64,000 nucleotides of DNA. It comes from Amaurobius ferox (taxonomy: Eukaryota > Arthropoda > Arachnida > Araneae > Amaurobiidae). Within the stretch, counting starts at the first letter, position 1. Every line of letters begins with the position of its first letter. Made by a program: the position numbers and the translations under genes. Positions 23,331 through 35,065 of the stretch are shown here, in pieces. The stretch lies in assembly GCA_951213105.1 (NCBI GenBank), contig OX578140.1, positions 118,341,653 to 118,405,652 of the forward strand, in the 5' to 3' direction. The notes under the pieces were generated by a model. It ran no database searches and was not told the DNA's origin. It saw only the letters and a program-made list of their open reading frames with translations.

Positions 23331-25540
23331 CTCTACTTTTTTAATACCAGAATCCATTTTTAATAACTTTTAATTTTTTTTTTGTAAGAAAAAATTTGAA
23401 AAATATGTAATGTTGGTTCAAATGATCACAATTATAGCATGTTACACTAAATTTTAAAAGGCTTGTACAAATATTTCGATGGATACCAAGTTGTACAATG
23501 TACCCTCGGGGGTAACTTGCAACTCCCTCCCAGGTTAATGACATCGTGAACACAAAAATTGTATGGCAGCTACTTTTTACTATAATAATTGAAGTTGTTA
23601 AGCTTCATGATCATTGAGCCATGAATAATCCCTTTTATGTATGATTATACAAACTTCTGTCTCATGCTGCCATAGAAAATATAAAATTTCGGAAGTTTTC
23701 ACTCAAATTTCAAAACATTTTTTCCAATTCTAAATTTTACAGTAATAAAGCCACATAAAGTTTCATGGAAATCCATTAATATTTATAGCAGCTTTTGTGT
23801 ATATAAGAAAACGACCTCAGATGGAGATTGCTTTAAAAATGTCAAATCGTGTTCAGCAGGTCCTAAAGCATGTATTGCAAAAAAAAAAAAAAAAATTTGA
23901 AATAAAAATTTTTTGTGAAAACAATATTTCCTCTATAAAAAGGAAGTCTAAGAAAGTAAAAATATGGAATATTTTGTCTGCAAATTGAGGGGGGTGGGGG
24001 AGGTTAAGTATAGCCCAACCTATACTACTAAAAAAAAAAAAATACCTATTGATAATCATGTACAAACAGTTGATCATGCGATTAAAGGTTTTGAACAAAG
24101 AAGCTTCATAATCACACAGGAAATAATGCCCATCTACCTACAGGATAAAAGGAAAACTGCTTTCCCCCCAAACCAAAATTAATGAAACAACAAATAGTAG
24201 TTCAAATGTTTAAACGAAATGATAAAATGTAAACTTTCTTTTTATTTCTTGGGAACTTTTTTCTTTCTTGTTGAACATTGGCTTTTTCTATTATTTTTAA
24301 CTTCACAGTCTATAAATGTTTATCCATAGTTCATCCTATTTCCATTGTTATACGTGTTTTATTCACATTATCACACTTTCAGATTATATATTTGTAGTTC
24401 GATACTAAATGTCTGACGCAGTATATCCTTCCTCTCAGGATCTTTTACCAAAAAACCTTAACCAACCATTTCTTGTAAGTGTATATTTTTTCTTAAAAGT
24501 CCTTTTGTTCCATTTTTTATATTAACTAATATTTTTTAATTGGTTAACTTGACGTTTTGGATTATACACAGTTGTATGCATTATATACATGAGTTTGAAT
24601 TTTATCCAAACTATAATCCAGAAAATTTTAAAATCCAAAATCAGCAAATTTCGGATTTTCAAGGTTATATGCAGATAAAATTGTATACAAATGTAGAAAA
24701 TTAGAGTAAAATATAGAATATTAAATAAAATTGTATACAAATAAACAAAAATAGTTATTTTGAATATTTTTTTCCTCCCTGTCATATATTCATGGTAAAT
24801 ATCAGTTAAATCTAAAATTATATTTTGAATTTGATGTAAAATAGCAGTACATAGTACTTGAAATTTTGATGACGGCAACAAGGAAAAGTCTGGGAATTTC
24901 ATTTTGAAAAATTAGCATGAACCCTGTATATAGATAAACTATTTTTTTTACCAAATATTAATGAAATGAAGGATTATTTTACTGAATAATGATTTACTTA
25001 TAAATGTAATAATTTCAGATGAATTTGATATATTTACAACTAAATTTACATTTTTGGAATTAATTTTAATTAAAAATATAACATTTATTTCTTCCTTTTG
25101 CAAGTTTCTTTATTTAAAATGTGTTACCACATAGTAAAGCAAAGAAGCTTAAAGTCATATAACAGTTAAAAATTCTACTGATTCTTCAAATATGATGATA
25201 GGAGAGTGTGAAAAATGGCAGTTTTCTTTTGCATGTATTCATATTGTTAAAATGAAACAATTTAACTTTAAAAATATCTGCAGTTGAAGTTTTAAAATGT
25301 GAAATATCGAAAAGTAAACTAAAATTATTTATGGAGATTAATTCTAAGGGTCATTCTATGTCAAAATCAATGAGCCTCAAAACCAAACTCCTTCAGATTT
25401 GGATAAAATTTAGCATGCTACTAGTACTCATTATTATAACTAATGGGGAACTTTTTCAGATATTTTAAGCAATATCTTTTTAAACTATGGCACTTTAAGA
25501 AGCTGAAAAATGCTCACGTAGTTTAATACTCAGCTGCTGC
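23331..25540. other. AT-rich intergenic sequence, nothing assigned
   Basis: An A tract lies at 23880-23895 and a G-rich patch at 23988-24003. Several short frames are low complexity. No exon, RNA gene or bounded repeat was recognised. Confidence 0.5.
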
Positions 25541-26570
25541 AGAGATGCCAACTACTCTGGAAATTCCAGAATTTATGCAATTAGTATGGAAAACAACAGA
25601 AATTTTCTTGAAATAAGTAAGTATCAATTCACACTCCCTGTACTTTGTAGCACCGAGCGATAAGATCAGAGTTTTCCTGTTCTTGCATCTGGAAATTCAT
25701 TTGTCTACGATTGCAAAATTGACACTTGCACGCACCGAATCCTATTGTGTCATGAGAGATATAACCAGTGAGTATCTTTCTCTTTTACAATCTATTTGCA
25801 TCGACTGAAATGTTTATAATTATTTTGTATTATATAGAAATAAACTACTTTTCAAACGTATGATTAATGAAATGGCAGTCTATTTTGCAGCAGTATCACG
25901 AAAAACGATATTTATACATGATCCATGGTATATTTCCTATAACTGCAAAAATATTTTCCACTTTTGTAATCTGTTTGTATTGTCTCATGTTGTATAATAT
26001 AAAAAAGCTATTTTTCAAATGTATTATTAATTAAATGAAAGGTTATTTTGCAGCAATATTGCAAAAAACTGCATTTATGCACTATTCACAGTATATTTCA
26101 TTTGTGAAAATATTTTTCACTTTTGCAATTTTTTTGCGTTGACTATCATTTTTATAATTATTACATATTGTATACATAAGAAAGCTATTTTTTTAACATA
26201 TTAATGAAATGAGGGGTTAGTTTGAAGCTGTATCATAAAAAACTGCATGTGTACTCAATTGTCGGTATATTTCCATTAATTCTTCTAATTACTTCTGCAA
26301 TCTGTTTGCATTGACTAAAATTTTCATAATTATTATGTTCCAAAATGCTATTTTTCAAATGTATTATTAATGAAATGAAGGGTTATTTTGCAGCAGTATT
26401 ACGAAAAACTGCATTTTTATACAATTGTTGGTATATTTCCTTTAATTGGGAAAATATCTTCCACTTTTGCAATCTGTTTGCATTGATTAAAATCTTTGTA
26501 ATTATGTTGTGCTTTATACAGAAAAACTATATTTTCAAACGCATTATTAATGAAATGAAGGACTATTCAG
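25541..26570 (+). repeat. Satellite-bearing element, uninterrupted copy (Tc1/mariner empty site)
   Basis: The element starts 'agagatgccaactactctgg' at 25541. A head of about 300 bp precedes four units and a partial fifth of about 165-180 bp, beginning near 25861, 26028, 26200, 26361 and 26541. Units share 'tattaatgaaatgaa', 'ttttgcagcagtatt', 'aaaactgcattt' and 'cacttttgcaatctgtttgc'. The TA at 25553-25554 is the paralogous empty site for the element at 14642-20162. The CAGAGATGCCAAC start resembles a hAT terminus, but the other end was not found. The frame at 26345-26605 is satellite-derived. Confidence 0.88.
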
Positions 26571-27659
26571 AGCTCGCAATTGTCGCATTAATCGTTACTT
26601 TTTAAACTAAATTAAGCTCGGTATTTAAAAACTGTGAGTCAAATATGACTTGCAAAATTCACCCATGTTATTTATTTTATTTCTTCTCTTTCACACAAGT
26701 TTTCAATGTCTGGTTATTTTATATATGTGTTTAAAAAGAGCAATAGTAGCAAAAGAGATAATAAATAGAGCAATAGTACAATAATTTTAACAGAAGTTAA
26801 AATTGTTCACTAATTTAAATTTTTTACACTCCTGTTTTCAGTATAAATTTATGTGGTATATATGAAGAAGACATCAGCTTTTTTCTTTTTACTATTTTAA
26901 AATTAAAATTACAAATGCTAAAAAGTAGCAAAAAATAACTCGCAAATTTGAAAGTTACTGCTTGACTTCGGTGATAGACTCATACTTTTGAGTTTCAGGA
27001 GTCAATTTGACGTGCAATTTTGCAAGCTTGAGAAACTATTTGATTTGGAGTATTCATTTTAGAAGCCTTTGATGCATTTGCAACTAAATTTACATCTTTA
27101 GAATTTTAATATAAAATAAAATAACATTTATTTCATCCTTTAATCTAAATTAAGATACTAATCCTAATAACTTTATTTTAAAGGAGTTCTACAAATAATA
27201 AAAATGCAAGAAAATGAAGTAGGTTTAACCATAAAAAAAAATATAAAAAAAATTTATTTTGGACTTTTTTTTTTCTTCCAAATTTTTATAATTCAAACCC
27301 ACATTTTTTATAATTCAAAAAAATCAGACTGATTTCCACCCCAATCTTTCAAATAAGGTATCCAAAAGTGTTTTATTAAAAAAAAATAAGAAACTTAAAA
27401 GAAATACTACAATCAAAATTTTCAATAGATTTATTAAGTAAGCTAAAAGTGCTTTAAAATTAGAGTATTACAAAAAATATAAACACTTCGGACACTAATA
27501 CCCCAAAACCTAATAAATAAAAATGTAAATAATTTTTCATGTTTTGTCGGAAATAGGGTCCAGATTATGAATATATAAAAATGATTTTAATATTCTGAAC
27601 TTTTTTGTTTCTGAAAACTTCAAAAAGTAGCTCTCTGAGCAAGTTTCCCCCCCCCCCCT
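26571..27659. other. AT-rich intergenic sequence, no gene
   Basis: Only homopolymer-rich sequence was seen, ending in a C tract at 27647-27659. Confidence 0.5.
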
Positions 27660-28330
27660 TTCACGTAAAATATATAGTAAACTATAAAAGATACATATAA
27701 ATAGTAAACTACAAAAATGTGTACAAGAAAATTGAATATTAAAATCTATATTCATTATTAAAAAAGCTCCTAGTTTCTTAATAATAGCCTTGTCATATTG
27801 AAGAAGATTGAAAAGTTTCCATTTTTCAAGTTTGTAATTCTTATATCTCAAAAACAAAAAGCTGTCTTTGAACAATAAGCAGGAGTTTGTAGCTCTTCGA
27901 AAGCCCTGTAAGTGTGTGTGTATATAATTAAATTTTGGATTGAACTCTATTTTTTCAAAAATAACTTCAAAATGTCTGTCCAAATGAGTTTTTTTTTTTT
28001 CATTTGTCACACTTTGACTCAAAATATCTCTAAAACTATAAAAAATAGATGTAAGTGACACAAATATATGTATGAGGAAATTTAGTTCCTAAATCTGTAT
28101 TTATATTTAAAATAAGCTCTTATAGTTTTCGAGTAATCGTCTTGTGAAGTTGAAGTATGAAAATATTATGTTTTTTATTTTTGTAATGATTATATCTTAA
28201 AAACTAAAAGTGATAGCTATAAATAATAAGGAAGAATATGTAGCTCTTTGAAAGCCCTATAAATGTATATAATCAGATTTTCAAGACTTCATTTTTTTTT
28301 TATATTACTAAAGTTGTTTTATTTTACAAA
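27660..28330 (+). repeat. Two diverged tandem copies of a block of about 330 bp
   Basis: 27660-27990 and 28020-28330 share the ordered motifs 'actataaaa', 'aaaagctc' or 'aataagctc', 'cttgt.a.gttgaag', 'tatctcaaaaac'/'tatcttaaaaac', 'tagctctt.gaaagccct' and 'tgta.ata.aatta'. The long minus-strand frame at 27537-28061 runs through the first copy and has no recognisable protein similarity, so it is not called as a gene. Confidence 0.65.
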
Positions 28331-28619
28331 ATGTTATTCATGCAAAATCAGCTCCATCAGAAAGGAATCACTAGAGTTTTTTCTTATATAATTCTATGGT
28401 ATATAGACCAGTGATGAATGTTGAGGTATGATTTGGTATGGCACTGCCATACCAAATCCGTTTTTTCGTAATTAATCCCTTTTTTTGCTGGGAAAATATG
28501 TATTAACAGCCGAAATTCTCGAAAATTTGCGGTGTAATTGAAATGCCCCGATGAATGGCTATCGTGGAAGTGCACATGTTTACTTTTCTGTGATGCAGAT
28601 GTTTTCCCAAACTTCTAGA

Positions 28620-28795
28620 ATTTCATACCAGCTTTGTCTCCCGTCCGTCTTTTGGATGCTGTTTGCTGGGGGTAATAGAATAAATGGAGCTTGTCACACG
28701 AAAATGTCCACATTCTCGTGTGACAAGCTCCATTCATTCTTTTATTCCCAGCATGCAGCATTCAAAAAGCGGACGGGATACAGCAAGGATTTTCG
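28620..28795. repeat. Long imperfect hairpin
   Basis: Two arms of about 80 bp are separated by only a few bases near 28708. The inner arms 'gagcttgtcacacgaaaatg' and 'attctcgtgtgacaagctcc' pair almost perfectly. The outer parts, with 'cccgtccg' and 'tgctgggggtaatagaata', pair with 'cggacggg' and 'ttttattcccagcatg' with some mismatches. It is probably the core of a foldback MITE. The short frames crossing it are not genes. Confidence 0.85.
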
Positions 28796-28849
28796 TTTAT
28801 CAAACGCTAGTCCTAATACAAAGTTATAGATACAAAGTGGTTAGGCTAC

Positions 28850-29850
28850 TTGCAAGTGCTGTTGCGCGAACAATGTAATTTGGCTGCCATCAAGTGCAGA
28901 TACGCATACCTGCCAGTAGGTTATCGTAAAATTAACCAGACGGTCGTTGTCTTACGGTGGAAGGTAACACATTATATTTCGTTTACTAACACTAAACGAC
29001 AGTGTTATTTAAATTATAATTCTTCAAATATATTTAAAAATAAATTATCAATAAAAGAGTCTATAAGTGGCAAAAAGGTTTCCTATCTGGAAATATTTAA
29101 AGCAAATTCTAATATATTTAATAATATATTTTTCCAAAAGTATTTTTAAATGTGTTCTTATAATTTAATCCTATTTATTATATTTAATGATTTACTCTTT
29201 ATGCATATGATAAACAGTGAATTATTTAGAAATCTGAATAGTTTTAAGAATTTAAAATTTTTTTTTTCTGCTATTCCTTTTGTGTAATGTTTGAAATTTG
29301 TGATTTAAAAAAAAATCCTGTTATAGATAAAACAGAATTATTTTATAACTTTTCTTTTTCAAGAAAGAAAAAATATAAAAAATAAACTACTTTAAGAACT
29401 TCAAAATATACTATTTTTAGATCTCACCAGTGCATATATAACATTAAAATAGAGCTTGAAAAATAGAGTTTTTTCCTCCTATATACATATAGCTAGAAGT
29501 GTGATCTCTGATTGAATTTTTATTGAAATTATTTTCAGTATTACATATTAACTGGAATAATATGTTCAATGACTTTTTAAAGTATTTATTCTTATATTAC
29601 TGCTAAAGTCAAACATATATTACACAACATGGCTATAAAAAAGGGGTTTAAATTTAAAAATATTTGAAAATTTCTTATACTTGTATATTGCAGTCAGCAT
29701 AATAACGACCTAAACGGAATATAATGCACTACCTTCCACTGGAAGACAACCGTCCGACTAATTTGACTGAAGCCCGCTTGTAGGTTTCCAAATGCAGCTC
29801 TATCCGTGACCTCACTTGCAGGCAGCCGAAACACAGCTTTATAGATGACT
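28850..29850. mobile_element. Element with inverted ends of about 150 bp
   Basis: 28850-28985 and 29695-29830 are inverted, diverged copies. The right copy, read on the minus strand, repeats 'gcaagtg..gt', a block around 'aacctacaagcgggc'/'acctgccagtaggtt', 'acggtygttgtctt', 'gtggaaggta' and 'cattatatt'. The centre is AT-rich and non-coding, so the element would be nonautonomous. Exact ends and target duplication could not be fixed. Confidence 0.55.
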
Positions 29851-29916
29851 ATGAATGAAGTATGTTGTTTATGTTTACAATTGCTTTGGATTGCATTTTT
29901 CGATGTTCAGGGGTCG

Positions 29917-29972
29917 AAAGCCCAGGCCGTCCGACTCATCCGTAGACTAAGAGCAGCAGTGTGGGCGGCCGG
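29917..29972 (-). mobile_element. Very short retroposon-like insert (56 bp) with 15-bp TSD
   Basis: 56 bp flanked by perfect 15-bp direct repeats 'gatgttcaggggtcg' at 29902-29916 and 29973-29987. On the minus strand it starts CCGGCC, contains ACTGCTGCTC, and ends CCTGGGCTTT next to CG of the duplication. The same start and end occur in the 63-bp insert at 49079-49141. Long duplications of this kind are typical of LINE-driven retroposition. The source transcript is unknown. Confidence 0.75.
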
Positions 29973-29987
29973 GATGTTCAGGGGTCG

Positions 29988-31430
29988 TAATTGTTCTTAA
30001 ATTCCCGAAAAAATAACTATGTCCTGAAATACCCTTATTTTTTATGTACTATCCCAAAATTCCTGAAATTTTACTTATCTTAAAAGTAAAGGTTACTAGG
30101 AGTAAAAAAATCTTAGAGTTACTAACTCAAAAGGAGGAGTTACTTAACTCAAAAGTAAAGGTTACTAAGATTACTACGAATTCTCCATAGTTTCTATATG
30201 AAACATCATCTCATACTATGGGTTATGCAATTTGTATAGTTTTCTATGGAAAATTGTCTTCTGTCTAGGCCAATGTAAATTTACGGCCACATGCATGGTA
30301 ATTAACAGGGATTTACGGCCGCATATAATGTAAATTAAGATCGCGATCACATGTTTCATGAATGTAATAAATATGCCTCGTCAAATTCAACATAAATTGC
30401 TAAAATACTATGTTTTTCATTAAAATTTTTGCGTCCTAAAATATCCTTATTTTTTAGGTACCATCCCAAAATTCCTGAAATTTTACTTATCTCAAAAGTA
30501 GAGATACCGATTACTATGGATTCTCCGTAGTTCCTACGGAAAGCATCTCATAGCATACTACAGGTTACGGAATTTGCATAATTTTCTATTAAAAATTGCC
30601 TTCTGTCTAGGCCAATGTAAATTTACGGCCGCATGCACGGAAATTTATGACCGCATGTAATGTAAATTAAGATCACGATCACGTGTTTTAGGAAAGTAAT
30701 AAATATGCTTCTTCAAATTCAGCATAAATCGTTAAAATGTTGTTTTTCATTAATTTCGCATAAACAGGGCGATTGTGCAATTCAGTTTGTCCTCTTGAAT
30801 TGCCGAAAATACTTTGTATCTTTTTCCATCCATCTCTATCTTCTAAATATTGCGTATTAGATTGACTAAACTAGCATTTCTTCATATTCTGATTAATTAT
30901 TAAGATTAATTTTTTAATTATTTTCACATAAAAAGCAAGATTACTTAATTCAGTTTTTCTCGTGAATTACAGAGAATGCATTAAGTATCTTTTTCCATCC
31001 ATTTTCATCTTCTTAATATTGCATATTAGATTTATCTTTTCATTAATTTGAACTAGCATATTTTCATATTCTGGTTAATTTCTTAATTATTCTCGTATAA
31101 ACAGTGCAATTGAACAATTCAGTTTGTTTTCGTGAATGTTGCTAAATTAGCTTATTTTCATATTCTGGTCAAATTTCAAGGTCACTTTTTTTAATTATAT
31201 TTGCAAAATACAAATTTTTCTATTTTGAATAATGGGTATGAATCCTGTGACGGGATATTTACCAAAAAGTGGTAAAGCAATGTTTTAGGTAAAAAAGCAA
31301 CCATTTTGGCAGGGATATAATTCATTGCTATAGTTTTTTTTTTAATTAAGATCAATATTTGTTGTTCTCTTTAGAGAACTGGCATATTTTTATATTCTGG
31401 TTAATTTCTTAACCTTGCCAATCATAAATG
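29988..31430 (+). repeat. Two successive tandem-repeat blocks
   Basis: Block 1 has two units of about 330-430 bp (about 29995-30427 and 30428-30760). Both have 'tcctgaaa', 'ccttattttttaggta'-like, 'cccaaaattcctgaaatttt', 'ccttctgtctaggccaatgt' and 'aatttacggccgcatg' motifs. Block 2 has three or more units of about 155-165 bp, each with 'cataaac..g', 'aattcagtttgt', 'ctcgtgaatt' or 'ttgaattgccg', 'gtatctttttccatccat' and 'atattctg.ttaattt'. Another block 2 unit lies near 32130-32170. Non-coding. Confidence 0.8.
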
Positions 31431-32212
31431 TTTGTTTTCATTATAAAGTGATTTTCACCAGATACAAACTTTATATATTTTTTGTCCTGAAATTTTGTAA
31501 AATTTGTGTCCTAAATTATCATATTCTACCTGTACTACCCCTGAATGTTTTAAATGTAATTCTTTATATATTTTTATAAAACATTGTTGTCAATTTTCCG
31601 AAAAATTACAATTTTTTTTTTTCTAATATTGCTATTTAATATCAAAATATCCTTACTCCGATTGCATATATTTCTAGTAATATTTTGCAAAATTTTCATA
31701 GAATTCCATCGATCTGCCCTCCCCATGAAAGCGACCCTCTTCCCTTTCAATTTGAAATTCGAAAAATACCATCACAACCATCGGAAAAATCACAACCATA
31801 GAAAAGAATTCATCATTCAATTTGATGAAAATACAAATTGCTTCTTTTAGCTGAAAATTCCAAGTAAGCCTCTACTCTGCATTCTTTATCACATTTGAAG
31901 GGGTGGATTGACAGAATTCTATGCTTCTTTTAGCAAAAAATTTCCCAATAATTGCATCCCCCCTGCATTTTCCGAGATACATTTGAGAGGGTGGATCAAC
32001 AGAATTTTATGGTATACAGAGATACTAACCATTACAGATTTTTCGTAATTACGAATTTCTGAACAAAATTACTGACTACAGAAAATACCTGTAAAATTAT
32101 GGAAAACACCTATTATTTTTCATGATTCATTTTTGCATAAATATTGCGATTGCACAATTCAATTTGCTCAGAGGAATTTAGCAGTTTATCTAGAAAAATT
32201 TAATATAATCTG
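31431..32212. other. Repeat-rich sequence, no gene
   Basis: Contains 'tacccctgaatgtt' near 31536, which mirrors the 'caggggtcgtaat' region near 29978 and could be the other end of a hAT-like element. 'cagagatactaacc' at about 32016 resembles the head of the satellite-bearing element at 25541. The frame at 31584-31850 is low complexity. Confidence 0.4.
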
Positions 32213-32425
32213 GTGATGAAAACAATATTACTTATTCCTCATAATAATGCGACAGAATGTATATTCTATACTGTTATTAGAAAATACAGTGCTGAATTTA
32301 AGTTAAATTTGAGTTCAGACTTATTAAATTTTTTTATTACTTCAAAAAATAAAGAACATGCTCAATGTTCTATATCTTTCATGTTTTGGGAAGAAATTAG
32401 CAAAGTCAGAGCTAGAGCAGACTAA
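32213..32425 (+). pseudogene. hAT transposase C-terminal fragment
   Basis: A 70-residue frame containing 'LLIPHNNATECIFYTVIRK' and 'LSSDLLNFFITSKNKEHAQC'. It resembles the C-terminal dimerisation region of hAT transposases, in which a motif like IPHSNADVERxFSxVRK is followed by a leucine-rich helix. No catalytic domain is adjacent. It appears to be an isolated 3' remnant next to the tandem repeats at 29988-32170. Confidence 0.65.
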
Positions 32426-33227
32426 AATAACTAAATTTAGCTTAATCTAAGCATATTCTCTTTTTGAAATTTATTTTTTGTCCAGTAATGAAGAATATGT
32501 ATTCATATTATGTTTATTTAGTTATAATGGTAATTTAATTTGAACATTTCTTGATTTGCCCGCTTTGTTGGTTCATTACTAACATAAATCTGTTGCAAGA
32601 AACTGCAGGAACATGCGATTTGCTCGAACACAGGCTCACGTCTAATAATATGGACACTACGTGGGCACCAGTTTTTCAAAGTATTATAGTGATTTTATAG
32701 AGCTTTTCAGAATTTTGTTTAAAATTTTATTTGTTTCTTTGTTTTTATTTTTCTCTTCTGTTTATTGGCAAGTAAACAGCACTTTGAAATTGAAGGTAAC
32801 ATTTATTTTCTAACAATCATATATATATGATTACGGTTTCTTTGGTTTAACCGTAACTGAAAGCTACCGCATATATTTAGATACAGAACCAGTGAAAAGT
32901 TGATAATGGCTTAGTGTCTGAACCATCCATACACAGGCACTGGCCGTGTTTGCTCCACTACACCAAGGAATTGATAGTGTAAGCGGGATTGTGTGTATTT
33001 ATTTTACCTTTTTGAAGTATTGATGTCGAGGTAGAGTATCTGCTTAAATGAGTGTGGGGTATACTTTTCAATCCTTATTGTCAGTTAAGTGGTGGAATTA
33101 TGACACCTCATTGGAGGTTTTTGGTTCTGAATTAAATGGATACAACATAATTTAAGGTACTGTTTTGTGTCAGCTTGAATTTCTTTTCACTTTGTTTTAT
33201 TGATACTTTTGTATACTCTTTAGCAAT
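32426..33227. other. Intergenic sequence, nothing recognised
   Basis: AT-rich sequence with a TA tract at 32820-32828. No exon or bounded repeat was seen. Confidence 0.45.
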
Positions 33228-33639
33228 ACCGGGTTACAGTGCCTAGAAGGAATAGTGTGCCGACTAAGGCGAAAAACAGGTTCCCTAAAAACTGCCTCCG
33301 CCAGACGGCGTTGGTCTCGAATAAGAGGTTAAAAGCGGAGGAGTTAACATTGAAACTAATGGGAATTTAACGCAAAAGAAATGACAGATATCTTTGGAAA
33401 TAATTGAAGAATTTGTCTGAAATTTGGTGTGATTATTGTAATTAATATACATAAAAAGTCATTTGATTTTCAGAGAGATTGTGCTAGGGATATATTCGTA
33501 TTTTTAAAATTTTATTTAACTTGATCTGGTGTTCATTCAAACCTTTGAGATCCAAAATAACCAAGTTCATTCATCACAGTAACGTGAAATTCGGTATGAC
33601 GTTTTCTCTTGTGGTACATTTCAGTTCTTTCGATTTTGA

Positions 33640-34935
33640 AGCTTATCGGGCCAGCCCGTCCTGGGCCCGCCATATGACTTTACTTGTTTTTGGTATAATT
33701 CGAGAGCAGGTGTATCTAAAAATTCGAAGTTTAGCATATCCATATCACTTGCTGTATATTTTAACACTTTGGATTAAAAATCTTATCGGGCTAGCCCGTC
33801 CTGAGCCCAAAAAGAAGAATATATCGTGTTTTGAAAATAACTCAAAATTCGGAGCATCTAGAATGTCTAAATTTAATATACCATTGTCCTTTGTGGTATT
33901 TTATATTTCATCGCATTTCGAACGTTATCGGGCTAACATGTCTTGTCCTGCCATAGAAATTTACTCGCTTTTCAAGAATAACTCAATCAAACGGAGTAGC
34001 TAAAAAATGTAGCTTTAATATATCATTTCCTTTTGGATGGATTTCAATTTAGATTTTGAACCCCATCGGGCTAGCCCGTCCTGAGCCCAACAAGAGGAAT
34101 ATATCGTTTTTTGAGAATAACTCAAAATTCGGAGCATTTAGAATGTCTAAATTTAATATATCATTGTCCTTTGTGGTATATTATATTTCAACACATTTTG
34201 TACCTTATCGGGCTAGCCCGTCTTGGCCCGCCATAGAAATTTACTCGCTTTTCAAGAATAACTCGATCAAACGGAGTAGCTGAAAAATGTAAATTTAGTA
34301 TCATTTCCTTTTGGATGGATTTTAATTTAGATTTTGAACACCATCGGGATAGCCCGTCTTGGGTTCGCTGAAGAATGCATCCGTTTATGAAGAATAACGC
34401 GAGAACCGAAGTAGCTAAAAATTCCAAGTTTAACATGTCGTTGGCTTTTGTGGTATATTTAAGTTTCTTCAGATTTGAACATTATTGGGGTAGCCCGTCC
34501 TGGGCCCGACATAGAAATGAACCCGTTTTTTTTTTAGAATAATTGGAAAATCGGGACAACTAGAAAATATAAGTTTGGTACATTCTTATCTTTTGGGGAA
34601 TATTTTAATTGCTTCGATTTTGAGCCGTATTGGGTGAACTCGTTATAGGCCCGCCTTAGAAATTCAATTTTTGGGGGGAATAAACTCTAGAACCGGAGCA
34701 TCTGAAAGTTCCAAGTTTAGAATGTCGTTGTCATTTGCTGTATATCTTAGCTCATTGGATTTAAAACCTTAACGGGCTAGCCCAATCAGTTTTTGAAAAT
34801 TGTGCAACTAGAATATCTAAATGTAGTATATTGATCTCTTTAGGGATATATTTTAATTCTTTAGATTTTAAACTTTATTAGATTACCCCGTCTTTGCCCA
34901 GCCTTAGGAATGCATTCGTTTTTGGAAAATAACAC
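33640..34935 (+). repeat. 140-bp subrepeat array, left arm
   Basis: About ten units spaced 136-144 bp, recognised by 'atcgggctagcccgtcctg' variants at about 33646, 33784, 33924, 34064, 34206, 34342, 34483, 34627, 34769 and 34875. Each is followed by 'atagaaat', 'tttga.aataact', an 'ggagtagct' block and 'tttaatatatcatt'-type sequence. The open frames at 33521-34003 and 34056-34283 are readings of this array, with the same peptide recurring, and are not genes. Confidence 0.93.
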
Positions 34936-35065
34936 AAAAATCAGAGAAAAATTATTATTTACCAAACAATTAAACAATTACATTAGTTCTCCTTAGGAAT
35001 TATATTTGAAAAAGTATTTTGTACTGTTGTGTAAACCCACATTCGATCGTCGACCCCCCCCCCCT

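Noticed and set aside
27537..28061. 174-residue minus-strand frame, the longest unexplained one
   Set aside because: Low-complexity, runs through a CCCC tract and a diverged tandem repeat; no splice or start context and no recognisable domain.
29976..31545. A hAT element from 'caggggtcgtaat' to 'tacccctg'
   Set aside because: Ends look inverted, but the 8-bp flanks do not match, so the boundary claim is not supported.
33521..34283. Two open frames (160 and 75 residues) with a recurring peptide on the plus strand
   Set aside because: They are readings of the 140-bp subrepeat array in the foldback arm; the peptide repeats because the DNA does.
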